The translations under genes were made by a program, and so were the position numbers. Below are positions 11,744 through 20,804 of a stretch of DNA of 64,000 nucleotides, piece after piece. Every line of letters starts with the position of its first letter. Position 1 is the stretch's first letter. The notes beneath the pieces are model-generated. The model did not search any database. It was not told the DNA's origin and saw only the letters and a list, made by a program, of their open reading frames with translations. Origin of the DNA: Streptomyces tagetis (GTDB lineage: Bacteria; Actinomycetota; Actinomycetes; Streptomycetales; Streptomycetaceae); contig NZ_JAGPNL010000008.1 in NCBI RefSeq assembly GCF_018069565.1, forward strand, positions 120,320 through 184,319, in the 5' to 3' direction.

Positions 11744-12655
11744 TTACCAGCCGCGGTTGGCGTAGCGCTCGGTCTCGGGGAGGGTGTCGCAGTTGATGCC
11801 GACCATGGCCTCGCCCAGGTCGCGGGAGGCGTCGGCGATGACCTTCGGGTCGTCGTAGAAGGTGGTCGCCTTGACGATGGCGGCGGCGCGCTTGGCGGGG
11901 TCGCCGGACTTGAAGATGCCGGAGCCGACGAAGACGCCCTCGGCGCCGAGCTGGCGCATGAGCGCGGCGTCGGCGGGGGTGGCGACGCCTCCCGCGGAGA
12001 AGAGCACGACCGGGAGGCGGCCGAGCGCGGCGGTCTCCTTGACCAGCTCGTAGGGGGCGCGCAGGTCCTTGGCGGCGGCGTACAGCTCGTTGTTGTCGTA
12101 GCCGCGCAGGCGGGCGATCTCGTTCTTGATCTGGCGCAGGTGGCGGACGGCCTCGACGACGTTGCCGGTGCCGGCCTCGCCCTTGGAGCGGATCATCGCG
12201 GCGCCCTCGGCGATGCGGCGCAGGGCCTCGCCGAGGTTGGTGGCGCCGCAGACGAAGGGGGCGGTGAAGGCCCACTTGTCGGAGTGGTTGACCTCGTCGG
12301 CCGGGGTCAGCACCTCGGACTCGTCGATGTAGTCGACGCCGAGGGACTGGAGGACCTGGGCCTCGACGAAGTGGCCGATGCGGGACTTGGCCATCACGGG
12401 GATGGAGACCGCCTCGATGATGCCCTCGATCATGTCGGGGTCGGACATCCGGGCCACGCCGCCGTCCTTGCGGATGTCGGCGGGGACCCGCTCCAGGGCC
12501 ATGACGGCGACGGCACCCGCGTCCTCGGCGATCTTCGCCTGCTCCGGGGTGACGACGTCCATGATCACGCCGCCCTTGAGCTGTTCGGCCATGCCGCGCT
12601 TCACGCGGGCGGTGCCGGTCTCGGTGGCCTGGTTGTCGGAGAACGAGTCGGACAC
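11744..12655 (-). CDS. pdxS: Pyridoxal 5'-phosphate synthase lyase subunit PdxS
   Basis: 303 residues. A TIM-barrel enzyme that condenses a pentose phosphate, a triose phosphate and ammonia into PLP. It contains GGVIMDVVTPEQAKIAEDAG at the start of the barrel and the AKSRIGHFVEAQ active-site region. The GTG at 12655 is chosen because GAGG precedes it by 5 nt and the resulting N-terminus matches the family; an in-frame upstream extension exists but lacks support. Very strongly conserved. Confidence 0.97.
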   Translation of the reverse strand: MSDSFSDNQATETGTARVKRGMAEQLKGGVIMDVVTPEQAKIAEDAGAVAVMALERVPADIRKDGGVARMSDPDMIEGIIEAVSIPVMAKSRIGHFVEAQVLQSLGVDYIDESEVLTPADEVNHSDKWAFTAPFVCGATNLGEALRRIAEGAAMIRSKGEAGTGNVVEAVRHLRQIKNEIARLRGYDNNELYAAAKDLRAPYELVKETAALGRLPVVLFSAGGVATPADAALMRQLGAEGVFVGSGIFKSGDPAKRAAAIVKATTFYDDPKVIADASRDLGEAMVGINCDTLPETERYANRGW

Positions 12656-12802
12656 GGGTACCTCGCTGAGGGGAAGTGGTCTGGTGCGACACGAGCAAAC
12701 GCGACCCGACCAGTCCACAACAAGGGCCACCGGTCAGGCGGTGGCTCGTTTTCCCGGGCCGGGGGCGGCGCGGGACCCGTGCCCGCCCGGGGTGGACCGG
12801 GT

Positions 12803-13354
12803 TCAGGCGGCGCGGTCGACGAGGGCGGCGGGGGGCTCGTCGTCCATCTCGAAGGCCAGCGGGAAGGGCGCGTGTCCGGCCAGCCGGAACCAGCGCACCT
12901 TGCGGTGTTCGCGCAGGCGGCGGGCGGCGCCCACGGCGTCGTTGTGGAAGCGGCGGGCCATCGGGACCCGGCGGACCGCCTCGGCCAGTTCCCGGGTGGC
13001 CTCCTCTCCCCCGGGCGCCTCGCGGACGGCGTCGACCTGCGCCGGTTCCTCGAACACCGCCCGCAGCGCCTGGGTCAGCTCGCTCTCGGCGACCTCCCGG
13101 TGCTCCTCCTCGGCCTGCCGGGCCCCGTGCGCGGCCTCGTACAGGACGATGGAGGCGGCGGGGTCGAGGACGCCCGAGGTGGCCAGCTCCTGGGCGACGG
13201 AGGCCCGGCGCAGCAGTTGCGCGTCGAGCGCGGCGCGGGCGGCGTCGATCCGGGCGTGGAGCCGGTCCAGGCGGCCCGCCGTCCAGCTCAGGTACAGGCC
13301 GATCGCCACGAGGACGGCCAGGGTCCAGATCAGGGTTGCGGTCACGGGCGGCAA
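12803..13354 (-). CDS. Conserved membrane-anchored protein, LemA-like layout
   Basis: 183 residues: one N-terminal membrane segment (ATLIWTLAVLVAIGLYLSW) followed by a helical, Arg/Ala/Glu-rich domain (RLDRLHARIDAARAALDAQLLRRASVA). The layout of one N-terminal anchor followed by long helices, with the R-L-D-x-L motif, resembles the LemA family, but I would not assign it firmly. It is on the same strand as, and 164 nt after, the PIM-type operon. Function unknown. Confidence 0.75.
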   Translation of the reverse strand: MPPVTATLIWTLAVLVAIGLYLSWTAGRLDRLHARIDAARAALDAQLLRRASVAQELATSGVLDPAASIVLYEAAHGARQAEEEHREVAESELTQALRAVFEEPAQVDAVREAPGGEEATRELAEAVRRVPMARRFHNDAVGAARRLREHRKVRWFRLAGHAPFPLAFEMDDEPPAALVDRAA

Positions 13355-13518
13355 GGCTACCGGTGCGTCCCGGGGAGCCGGCCGGACGCCTCACGGGTCC
13401 CCCGGAGCGCGGGGGCACCGGACGCGGGCCGGCGGGCCGGGCGGAAGACCCGGACCACCACGCGCGCCGCCGCCCCCGCGTCCCCTCGGTCCCGGGCCGG
13501 AACCGAGCCGGCCCCGGG

Positions 13519-14718
13519 TCAGTCCCGTGCCAGCCCGAGGCGGGCGCGCAGGCCCGTGGCCCGTTCGTCGGCGGCAACGGCCGCCGCGCCCGCCGTCACC
13601 GTCTCGTAGACCGAGAGGATGTCCGCGCCCACCGTCGACCAGTCGAAGCGCCGCACGTGCGCGCTGCCCCGCTCCCGCAGCCCGGCCCGCCGCTTCGGGT
13701 CGCCCAGCAGCCGTACCGCCGCGGCGGCCAGCGCGCCGGCGTCCTCGTTGGGGAACAGCTCGCCGGCCTCGCCCTGGTCCAGGACCTGCGCGAAGGCGTC
13801 CAGGTCGGAGGCGAGGACCGGGGCGCCCGCCGACATGGCCTCGACGAGGATGATGCCGAAGCTCTCCCCACCGGTGTTGGGCGCCACGTACAGGTCGACG
13901 CTGCGCAGGAAGCGCGCCTTGTCCTCGTCGCTGACCATGCCGAGGAACTCGACGCGGGAACGCAGCCCGGCCGGCAGGGAGGCGACCGCCTCCTTCTCGT
14001 CCCCGCGCCCGGCCACCAGCAGCCGGGCCCCCGGCCGGGCGGCGAGGATCTCCGGCAGGGCCCGCATGAGCACCGGGAGTCCCTTGCGGGGCTCGTCGAT
14101 GCGGCCTATGAACCCGATCGTGCCGCCCGCCTCCTTGCCGGTGAGGCCCCGCGCCTCGTCGGACTGCCACTCGGGGCGGGGCTCGGCCTTGGCGAAGAAG
14201 TCGACGTCGACGCCGTTCGGGATCACCACGGCGTCCCCGCCCAGGTGCTCGACGAGGGTGCGGCGCGCGTACTCGCTGACGGCGATCCGGGCACTGATCT
14301 TCTCCAGCGCGGCCTGGAGGATCGCGTACGCGGCGATCATCGCGCGGGAGCGCGGGTTGGAGGTGTGGAAGGTGGCCACGATCGGGCCCTGCGCCGCCCA
14401 GCAGGTCAGCAGGCCCAGCGAGGGCGAGGTCGGCTCGTGGATGTGGATGACGTCGAAGGCGCCCTCGTGCAGCCAGCGCCGTACCCGGGCCGCCGACAGG
14501 AAGCCGAAGTTCAGCCGGGCCACCGAGCCGTTGTAGGGCACCGGCACCGCGCGGCCGGCGGAGACGACGTAGGGCGGCAGCGGGGTGTCGTCGTCGGCCG
14601 GCGCGAGGACGGACACCTCGTGGCCGAGCCGCAGGAAGTACTCGGCGAGGTCCCGGATGTGGAACTGGACGCCGCCCGGGACGTCCCAGGAGTACGGGCA
14701 GACGATGCCGATCCTCAC
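13519..14718 (-). CDS. pimA: GT4 glycosyltransferase, phosphatidylinositol mannosyltransferase type
   Basis: 399 residues. A GT-B glycosyltransferase of family 4, most like PimA, which transfers mannose from GDP-mannose to phosphatidylinositol. The N-terminal IVCPYSWDVPGGVQFHIRDL, the HIHEP and ATFHTSNP segments, and the C-terminal GRIDEPRKGL and EAMSAGAPV donor-site motifs are all present. GTG start at 14718 overlaps the stop codon of the upstream acyltransferase (GTGA), so the two are coupled. The operon context (PIP synthase, acyltransferase, GT4) strongly supports the PIM assignment. Confidence 0.88.
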   Translation of the reverse strand: MRIGIVCPYSWDVPGGVQFHIRDLAEYFLRLGHEVSVLAPADDDTPLPPYVVSAGRAVPVPYNGSVARLNFGFLSAARVRRWLHEGAFDVIHIHEPTSPSLGLLTCWAAQGPIVATFHTSNPRSRAMIAAYAILQAALEKISARIAVSEYARRTLVEHLGGDAVVIPNGVDVDFFAKAEPRPEWQSDEARGLTGKEAGGTIGFIGRIDEPRKGLPVLMRALPEILAARPGARLLVAGRGDEKEAVASLPAGLRSRVEFLGMVSDEDKARFLRSVDLYVAPNTGGESFGIILVEAMSAGAPVLASDLDAFAQVLDQGEAGELFPNEDAGALAAAAVRLLGDPKRRAGLRERGSAHVRRFDWSTVGADILSVYETVTAGAAAVAADERATGLRARLGLARD

Positions 14719-15662
14719 GGGGCACCCCGCTCCGGTGCGCCGTCCCCGCCCCGGGCGCCCGGCGCCTTCGCGGGGTCGAGGTCGGCGAGCCACAGGCGCT
14801 GGAGCATGTGCCAGTCCTGCGGGTGCTCGGCGATGCCGCCGGCGAAGGCGTCGGCGAGGGCCTGCGTCATCACGGCGGTCCGCTCGGCCCGCGTGCCCCG
14901 CTCGGGGACCTCGACCGGCGGGTGGACCCGGCCCCGCATCACCGGGGAGTCGTCGTACCAGAGCGTGACCGGCAGCAGCGCCGCGCCGGTCTGCTGGGCG
15001 AGCAGGGCGGGTCCGGCGGGCATCCGGGCACTCGCGCCGAAGAACTCGACCTCGACGCCGGAGGCCGACAGGTCGCGGTCGGCGACCAGGCAGACCAGGC
15101 CGCCCTCGCGCAGCCGCCGCGCGAGGGTGCCGAAGGCGGTGCCGCCGCTGTGCGGGAGGACCTCCATGCCCAGGCCCTCGCGGTAGGCGACGAAGCGGTC
15201 GTAGAGGCTCTCCGGCTTGAGGCGCTCGGCGACCGTGGTGAAGGGGATGCCCAGGTGCGTGGTGACCCAGGCGCCCGCCAGGTCCCAGTTGGCCAGGTGG
15301 GGCAGGGCGAGGACGACGCCCTTGCCGGCGGCCATGCCGTCGGTCAGGTGGTGCAGGTCCTTGGGGGCGAAACCGGACTCGATGCGTTCGACGCCCCAGG
15401 CCGGGAGGCGGAAGGACTCCATCCAGTAGCGCAGGTAGGAGCGCATGCCCGCGCGGGAGAGCGCGGCCAGTTCCCCGGGGCCCGCGTCGGGCAGCACGCG
15501 CGCGTAGTTGCCCTCCAGCCGGCGCACACCCGCGCCGCGCCGCTTCCAGGCGGCGTCCGCGATGGTGCGGCCGAGGCGGACGGCGACGGGCTCGGGGAGC
15601 CTCTTGACCGCGCCCCAGCCGGCTCCGTACAGGGCGTCGGTCAGCCGGTCCCGGGCGCTCAC
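14715..15662 (-). CDS. patA: Phosphatidylinositol mannoside acyltransferase (LpxL/HtrB fold)
   Basis: 315 residues. A lysophospholipid-type acyltransferase related to LpxL, as in mycobacterial PatA, which acylates mannose of PIM. The catalytic H-x4-D motif is visible in PHLANWDLAG, and the VADRDLSASGVEVEFFG segment is conserved in the family. GTG start at 15662 overlaps the pgsA stop codon (GTGA); the open frame extends upstream without support. It is the middle gene of a three-gene overlapping operon. Confidence 0.87.
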   Translation of the reverse strand: MSARDRLTDALYGAGWGAVKRLPEPVAVRLGRTIADAAWKRRGAGVRRLEGNYARVLPDAGPGELAALSRAGMRSYLRYWMESFRLPAWGVERIESGFAPKDLHHLTDGMAAGKGVVLALPHLANWDLAGAWVTTHLGIPFTTVAERLKPESLYDRFVAYREGLGMEVLPHSGGTAFGTLARRLREGGLVCLVADRDLSASGVEVEFFGASARMPAGPALLAQQTGAALLPVTLWYDDSPVMRGRVHPPVEVPERGTRAERTAVMTQALADAFAGGIAEHPQDWHMLQRLWLADLDPAKAPGARGGDGAPERGAP

Positions 15663-16324
15663 GTGGCCGCCTCGGAGCCCTGGCCCTCCTCGGCCGCCTC
15701 CGCCTCGGCGGACTCGCGGCGGACGGTGACGACCCGCTGGACCAGCGTGACGAGGCTGCCGACGGCGACGATCCACAGGGCGACGGGCAGCAGGTACTGG
15801 ATACCGGGCACGCCGAACTTGTGCAGACCGGCGAAACCGGCGGCGACCAGCGAGATCACCAGCCGCTCGGCCCGCTCGACCAGCCCGTTGACGGCGACCG
15901 GCAGCCCGATCGACTCGCCGCGCGCCTTGGTGTACGAGACCACCTGGCCGCTGGCGAGGCAGAAGATCGCGACGGCGCACAGGAGGGTGTCGTCACCGCG
16001 GCCCGCGTACCAGAGGGCGAAGCCGGCGAAGACCGCGCCGTCGGCGACCCGGTCCAGGGTGGAGTCCAGGAAGGCGCCCCAGCGGCTGGACCGGCCGAGC
16101 TGGCGGGCCATGTTGCCGTCGACGAGGTCGGAGAAGACGAAGAGGGTGATCACGACCGTGCCCCAGAAGAACTCTCCCAGGGGGTAGAAGACCAGCGCAC
16201 CCGCGACCACACCGGCCGTGCCGATCAGGGTGACCGTGTCCGGGCTGACGCCCCGGCGGATGAGAAACGCGGCGAACGGTGTGAGGACACGCGTGAAGAA
16301 TGCACGCGCGTACTTGTTCAGCAT
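15659..16324 (-). CDS. pgsA: Phosphatidylinositol phosphate synthase (CDP-alcohol phosphotransferase)
   Basis: 221 residues. A membrane enzyme joining CDP-diacylglycerol and inositol phosphate to give phosphatidylinositol phosphate, the first step of actinobacterial PI synthesis. The CDP-alcohol phosphotransferase motif is complete: DLVDGNMARQLG then GAFLDSTLD. Several membrane segments follow. The ATG at 16324 (MLNKYARAFF) is preceded by GGAAGG; a longer in-frame start would add a basic, poorly conserved leader. First gene of the PI/PIM operon, divergent from the EF-G2 gene. Confidence 0.92.
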   Translation of the reverse strand: MLNKYARAFFTRVLTPFAAFLIRRGVSPDTVTLIGTAGVVAGALVFYPLGEFFWGTVVITLFVFSDLVDGNMARQLGRSSRWGAFLDSTLDRVADGAVFAGFALWYAGRGDDTLLCAVAIFCLASGQVVSYTKARGESIGLPVAVNGLVERAERLVISLVAAGFAGLHKFGVPGIQYLLPVALWIVAVGSLVTLVQRVVTVRRESAEAEAAEEGQGSEAAT

Positions 16325-16578
16325 GGCCTTCCCGGAGGTCGGTGTCGCCGCGCGGCCCCTGCTGGCCACCGGCTGGCCCATCGTAGTCACGCGGCGGCGC
16401 GGCCGACGGCGGTACCCGGGCCCGTCCCGGCGCAGGGACGGGGATCGGGCCCGTCGTATGGACGCGGGATGACGGGAGTGGAAAGCTCGAAGTACCGCGG
16501 GCGTCGCCGGAGCCGCCGGTGCACGCGGCCCGCCCGTCCGCGCCCCCAGCGACCTCACCGTGCACGGGAGGCAAGGAC

Positions 16579-18834
16579 ATGGGCGACAAGGCACACACCC
16601 ACCCCGGAGCCGCCGGCAGGGCGACATCGGCCGGCCATCCCGCGTCCGTACGGAACGTGGTGCTGGTCGGCCCCTCCGGAGCGGGCAAGACGACCCTGGT
16701 GGAGGCGCTCGCGCTGACCGCGGGGGCGGTGAACCGGGCGGGCCGCGTCGAGGACGGCGGCTCCGTCTCCGACTACGACGAGATCGAGCACCGGCAGCGG
16801 CGCTCGGTCCAGCTCTCCCTGGTGCCGGTCACCTGGGACGGAGTGAAGATCAACCTCCTCGACACCCCCGGGTACGCCGACTTCGTCGGGGAGCTGAGGG
16901 CCGGTCTGCGGGCGGCGGACGCGGCCCTCTTCGTCGTCTCGGCCGCCGACGGCGTGGACGGCCCGACCCGCGTGGTCTGGGAGGAGTGCGCGGCCGTCGG
17001 CATGCCCCGGGCCATCGTGATCACGCACCTGGAGGCCGCGCGGGCGGACTTCGAGGAGATGACCCGGCTGTGCGCGCGGGCGTTCGGCGCCGACGACCCC
17101 GACGCCGTGCTCCCGCTCCACCTGCCGCTGCGCGGCCCCGCCGGACCCGACGGGCACGCGCCCGTGACCGGGCTGACGGGGCTGCTCTCGCAGCGGCTGT
17201 ACGACTACTCCGCCGGGGAGCGCACCGAGTCCGCGCCGGGTCCGGAGCACCTGCCGCTGATCGAGGAGGCCCGCGCCAGGCTCATCGAGGGGATCATCGC
17301 GGAGAGCGAGGACGAGACCCTCATGGAGCGCTACCTCGGCGGCGAGGACGTCGACCTCAAGACGCTCGTCCAGGACCTGGAGCGGGCGGTGGCCCGGGGG
17401 ACGTTCTTCCCGGTGCTGGCCGCCGCCCCCGCCGCCGAGGGGGCCCGGCAGGGGCTCGGCACGGTCGAGCTGCTGGAGCTGGTCACCGGCGGGTTCCCGA
17501 CCCCGCGCGAGCGCACCGTGCCGCCGCTGACGACGCCCGGCGGAGCGCCGCGCGAGCTGCGCGCCTGCGATCCGGACGGGTCGCTGGTCGCCGAGGTGGT
17601 GAAGACGTCCTCCGACCCGTACGTGGGCCGGATCTCCCTGGTCCGCGTCTTCTCCGGCACCCTGCGCGCCGACCAGACGGTGCACGTCCTCGGGCACGGT
17701 CCGTCCGGCAACGGCCACGGCGACGGCCGGGCCGGCGGCGGCACCGGCGGCACCGGCGACCACGGCGGGGACGGCGAGCTGCACGAGGCGGACGAGCGGG
17801 TCGGCGCGCTGACCACGCCCTTCGGCAAGCAGCAGCGGCCGGTCGCCGAGGTGATCGCCGGTGACCTCGCGTGCGTGGCCCGGCTGGGGCGGGCGGAGAC
17901 CGGGGACACCCTCTCGGCCCGCGACGACCCGCTGCTGATGGCGCCCTGGGAGATGCCGGACCCGCTGCTGCCGCTCGCCATCCGGGCGCACGGCAAGGCG
18001 GACGAGGACCGGCTCTCGCAGGGGCTGGCCCGGCTGGTCGCCGAGGACCCGACGATGCGGCTGGAGCAGAACCGGGACACCCGCCAGGTGGTCCTGTGGT
18101 GCCTGGGCGAGGCGCACGCGGACGTCGCGCTGGAGCGGCTGCGCGGCCGGTTCGGCGTCCAGGTGGACGTGGTGCCGCACCGGGTCGCGCTGCGGGAGAC
18201 CTTCGGAGGGCGGGCGTCCGCGCGCGGGCGGCACGTCAAGCAGTCCGGCGGGCACGGGCAGTACGCGATCTGCGCGATCGAGGTGGAGCCGCTGCCGGCC
18301 GGCTCGGGCGTCGAGTTCGTGGACCGGGTGGTGGGCGGCGCGGTGCCGCGCCAGTTCATCCCGTCGGTCGAGAAGGGCGTGCGCGCCCAGGCGGCCCGCG
18401 GGGTCGCCACCGGTCATCCGCTGACCGACGTGCGGGTGACGCTGCTGGACGGCAAGGCGCACTCGGTGGACTCCTCCGACGCCGCCTTCCAGACGGCCGG
18501 GGCGCTGGCCCTGCGGGAGGCTGCCGCGGACGCCGTCATCCTGCTGCTGGAACCGGTGGCGGAGGTGAGCGTCCTGGTCGCCGACGACTACGTGGGCGCC
18601 GTGCTGAGCGATCTGTCGGGGCGGCGCGGGCGGGTGCTCGGCACCGAGCAGACCGGGGGCGGCCGGACCCTGGTCCGCGCAGAGGTCCCCGAGACGGAGA
18701 TCGGCCGGTACCCGGTCGACCTGCGCTCCCTCTCGCACGGCACCGCGCGGTTCGGCCGCCGGTACGTGCGCCACGAACCGGTGCCGCCGCAGATCGCCGA
18801 GCGACTGCGCGAGGCGGTGGGCGCGGCGTCCTGA
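16579..18834 (+). CDS. Elongation factor G-like GTPase EF-G2
   Basis: 751 residues. EF-G-type multidomain architecture: G domain, domain II, then domains III-V (for example KQSGGHGQYAICAIEVEPL and the RGRVLGTEQ region). It is the EF-G2/FusA2 type rather than canonical FusA: the P-loop reads GPSGAGKT (31-38) instead of GHVDHGKT, DTPGYADF is present near residue 95, and the usual NKxD is replaced by THLEAAR. Residues about 372-404 form a Gly/His/Asp-rich insert. ATG at 16579 has GGGAGG upstream. The family's role is uncertain; it is probably not the translocase. Confidence 0.9.
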   Translation: MGDKAHTHPGAAGRATSAGHPASVRNVVLVGPSGAGKTTLVEALALTAGAVNRAGRVEDGGSVSDYDEIEHRQRRSVQLSLVPVTWDGVKINLLDTPGYADFVGELRAGLRAADAALFVVSAADGVDGPTRVVWEECAAVGMPRAIVITHLEAARADFEEMTRLCARAFGADDPDAVLPLHLPLRGPAGPDGHAPVTGLTGLLSQRLYDYSAGERTESAPGPEHLPLIEEARARLIEGIIAESEDETLMERYLGGEDVDLKTLVQDLERAVARGTFFPVLAAAPAAEGARQGLGTVELLELVTGGFPTPRERTVPPLTTPGGAPRELRACDPDGSLVAEVVKTSSDPYVGRISLVRVFSGTLRADQTVHVLGHGPSGNGHGDGRAGGGTGGTGDHGGDGELHEADERVGALTTPFGKQQRPVAEVIAGDLACVARLGRAETGDTLSARDDPLLMAPWEMPDPLLPLAIRAHGKADEDRLSQGLARLVAEDPTMRLEQNRDTRQVVLWCLGEAHADVALERLRGRFGVQVDVVPHRVALRETFGGRASARGRHVKQSGGHGQYAICAIEVEPLPAGSGVEFVDRVVGGAVPRQFIPSVEKGVRAQAARGVATGHPLTDVRVTLLDGKAHSVDSSDAAFQTAGALALREAAADAVILLLEPVAEVSVLVADDYVGAVLSDLSGRRGRVLGTEQTGGGRTLVRAEVPETEIGRYPVDLRSLSHGTARFGRRYVRHEPVPPQIAERLREAVGAAS

Positions 18835-19075
18835 CGGGGCGGTGGCGTGACGGACCCGTGTCCTGACGGGCGTCGGCGGGGGGCGCCTCCGGGTGCCACC
18901 GCCCGGCGCGCGAGGGGCGCACCTCGGGGTCAACGGGCGCATCCGGGGGCGGCTTTGGCCGTCCCCCGACGCGCGGCCCCACCGGCGGATACGCTGATGA
19001 CCTGATCAACAGGTGTGCGAGGCAGGGAAGTCGGGAAGGCCCGAGGAGCAGCAGTGGTGGCGATCGGGGGCGGGA

Positions 19076-20737
19076 ATGAGCGCTGACGGCGGGTTCGCGG
19101 ACTTCTTCGGACCGCAGGTTCCGCGGGCGGGGGCCGGAGGACAGGCGCCCACCTTCGCGCTGGCCTCCGCCGCGTACCGGGACAACGAGATGGAGGAGAT
19201 CAAGAAGGCCGACAACGACTGGCACAAGACCTCGGTCAACGCCGGCCGCTCGTGGGCCACGATCTTCCGTCCCAACCTGGGCGAGGCGTTCTCCAACGCG
19301 GTGATCGCCCGCATGCTGGGCGGCGGGCGCAACGCGCTCATCCAGTCCTTCGGCACCGAGCCGCAGGTGGTGGTCGAGCACTGCCTGGCCGCCAACGGCA
19401 TCCGCAAGGCCCGGGACAACAAGCTGACCACGGTGATCCTCCTGTGCGGTGTGCTCTTCCTGCCCGGGATGCTGGTGTGGCTGCTGGGGTTCCAGATCCG
19501 CACCACCGTCGCCAAGGCGCAGAACAAGCGGGCCGGGAGCCTCGGCACCGCGGTGCTCGCCGCGATCGGCGTCCTCGCCGTGCTGTTCCTGATCAACATG
19601 CCGTTCGCCGGCTTCTGGGCCTGGTACGCGCGGGCGGCCGTGGTGATGCCCGTGGCCGGCTGGTTCCTGGCCAAGCGGATCTGCGAGGCGACCGCCAGGG
19701 ACCTGCGTGAGCGCTGGGACGGGCTGCTCTCCGGCAGCGGCATCGGCGCCAAGGTGCCCGAGGCCGTCCCCAGCAACCCGAACGAGACCGCCGCCGAACA
19801 ACTGCGCCAGTCGCTGGCGAAGCTGAGCGCCGAGCAGCAGTCCAACTCGGTCTTCTACGCGGGCCCCAAGGGCATCCTCGGGATGGGCACCCGCTGGGGA
19901 AGCTGGCAGCTCGCGGAGGAGCTGGTCCCCGCCGACCCGGACCGGGAGATCCACCCCTTCCGGAGCTGGGACGTCATACGGTCCATCCACGACCAGCTCG
20001 CCCAGTTGGAGCGCGGCCCGCTGAACACGGGCGGCTTCCCGAAGCCCTCCGTACGGCACTGGATCGTCACGCCGGTCGGGGAGAACGCCGGCTCGGTCTC
20101 CCGTCCGGGCGGCACGGACGTCGAGGCGTACCAGGTCAAGCCGCACGCCATACAGGAGATCTGCAACAAGCAGCAGTTCGGCGCGGGCGACCGGCACTAC
20201 CTGGGCGTCCAGTGGACGCTGTGGGACGGCCAGTTGGTGATCACGATGCTGATCACGGTGACGGTGCTCCACTCCACGCTGCGCATCGAGGTCACCGGCC
20301 ACGCCCTGGGCCCGGTGAACTCGCTGTTCACGACCAAGCCGTCGGCCCCGTCGAAGTCGGTCACGAAGGCGTTCAAGCCGTGGGAGAGCCGCACGGTCAA
20401 GCTTCCGCTGGTGAACGCGACCGAGGTGGTGCGGCTCGCGGTGCGGGCGCCGCTGACCTGGTATCCGCCGCTGCTCAACTGGCTCGGCGGCACGATGGGC
20501 CTGCCGGAGCCCTTCGGTCTGCGCCACGCCTGGGCGGACCAGCCGTGGCGGCACCGCTTCATGGCCGACGACGCGCTGCGCGCGGCCACGCCCGTCCTGC
20601 GGGCGGTGCACTCGGCCGCGCTCCGCGTCCTCGACGAGAACGGCGTGGACACGTCCAAGTTCGGTGCCCGCTCGGCGGCGCTCAGCGGAGCGGTGCAGGA
20701 CGCGGCACCGAAGAAGGCCGACCTCTACGACGCGTAG
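19076..20737 (+). CDS. Conserved membrane protein of unknown function
   Basis: 553 residues, not recognised. An N-terminal soluble stretch of about 115 residues precedes two hydrophobic regions (TVILLCGVLFLPGMLVWLLGF; AAIGVLAVLFLINMPFAGFWAW, followed by AAVVMPVAGWFLA), and after a linker there is another hydrophobic stretch (LVITMLITVTVLHSTLRIEV) in a large C-terminal domain. The ATG at 19076 is used; an in-frame upstream ATG at 19013 would add 21 residues but has no better ribosome site. Codon usage matches the neighbours. It ends before a strong convergent hairpin. It looks like a Streptomyces-conserved gene rather than an acquired one. Confidence 0.85.
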   Translation: MSADGGFADFFGPQVPRAGAGGQAPTFALASAAYRDNEMEEIKKADNDWHKTSVNAGRSWATIFRPNLGEAFSNAVIARMLGGGRNALIQSFGTEPQVVVEHCLAANGIRKARDNKLTTVILLCGVLFLPGMLVWLLGFQIRTTVAKAQNKRAGSLGTAVLAAIGVLAVLFLINMPFAGFWAWYARAAVVMPVAGWFLAKRICEATARDLRERWDGLLSGSGIGAKVPEAVPSNPNETAAEQLRQSLAKLSAEQQSNSVFYAGPKGILGMGTRWGSWQLAEELVPADPDREIHPFRSWDVIRSIHDQLAQLERGPLNTGGFPKPSVRHWIVTPVGENAGSVSRPGGTDVEAYQVKPHAIQEICNKQQFGAGDRHYLGVQWTLWDGQLVITMLITVTVLHSTLRIEVTGHALGPVNSLFTTKPSAPSKSVTKAFKPWESRTVKLPLVNATEVVRLAVRAPLTWYPPLLNWLGGTMGLPEPFGLRHAWADQPWRHRFMADDALRAATPVLRAVHSAALRVLDENGVDTSKFGARSAALSGAVQDAAPKKADLYDA

Positions 20738-20754
20738 GGCCGCGGGTGCGGGCG

Positions 20755-20784
20755 GCGCCGGGCGGGGCGGACCTCGCCCGGCGC
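20755..20784. terminator. Convergent terminator hairpin
   Basis: A 10-bp perfect stem (20755-20764 with 20775-20784), loop 10 nt, between the convergent membrane-protein and HIT-family genes. Confidence 0.6.
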
Positions 20785-20804
20785 GGTGCTGTCGGGTCCG
20801 GCGC

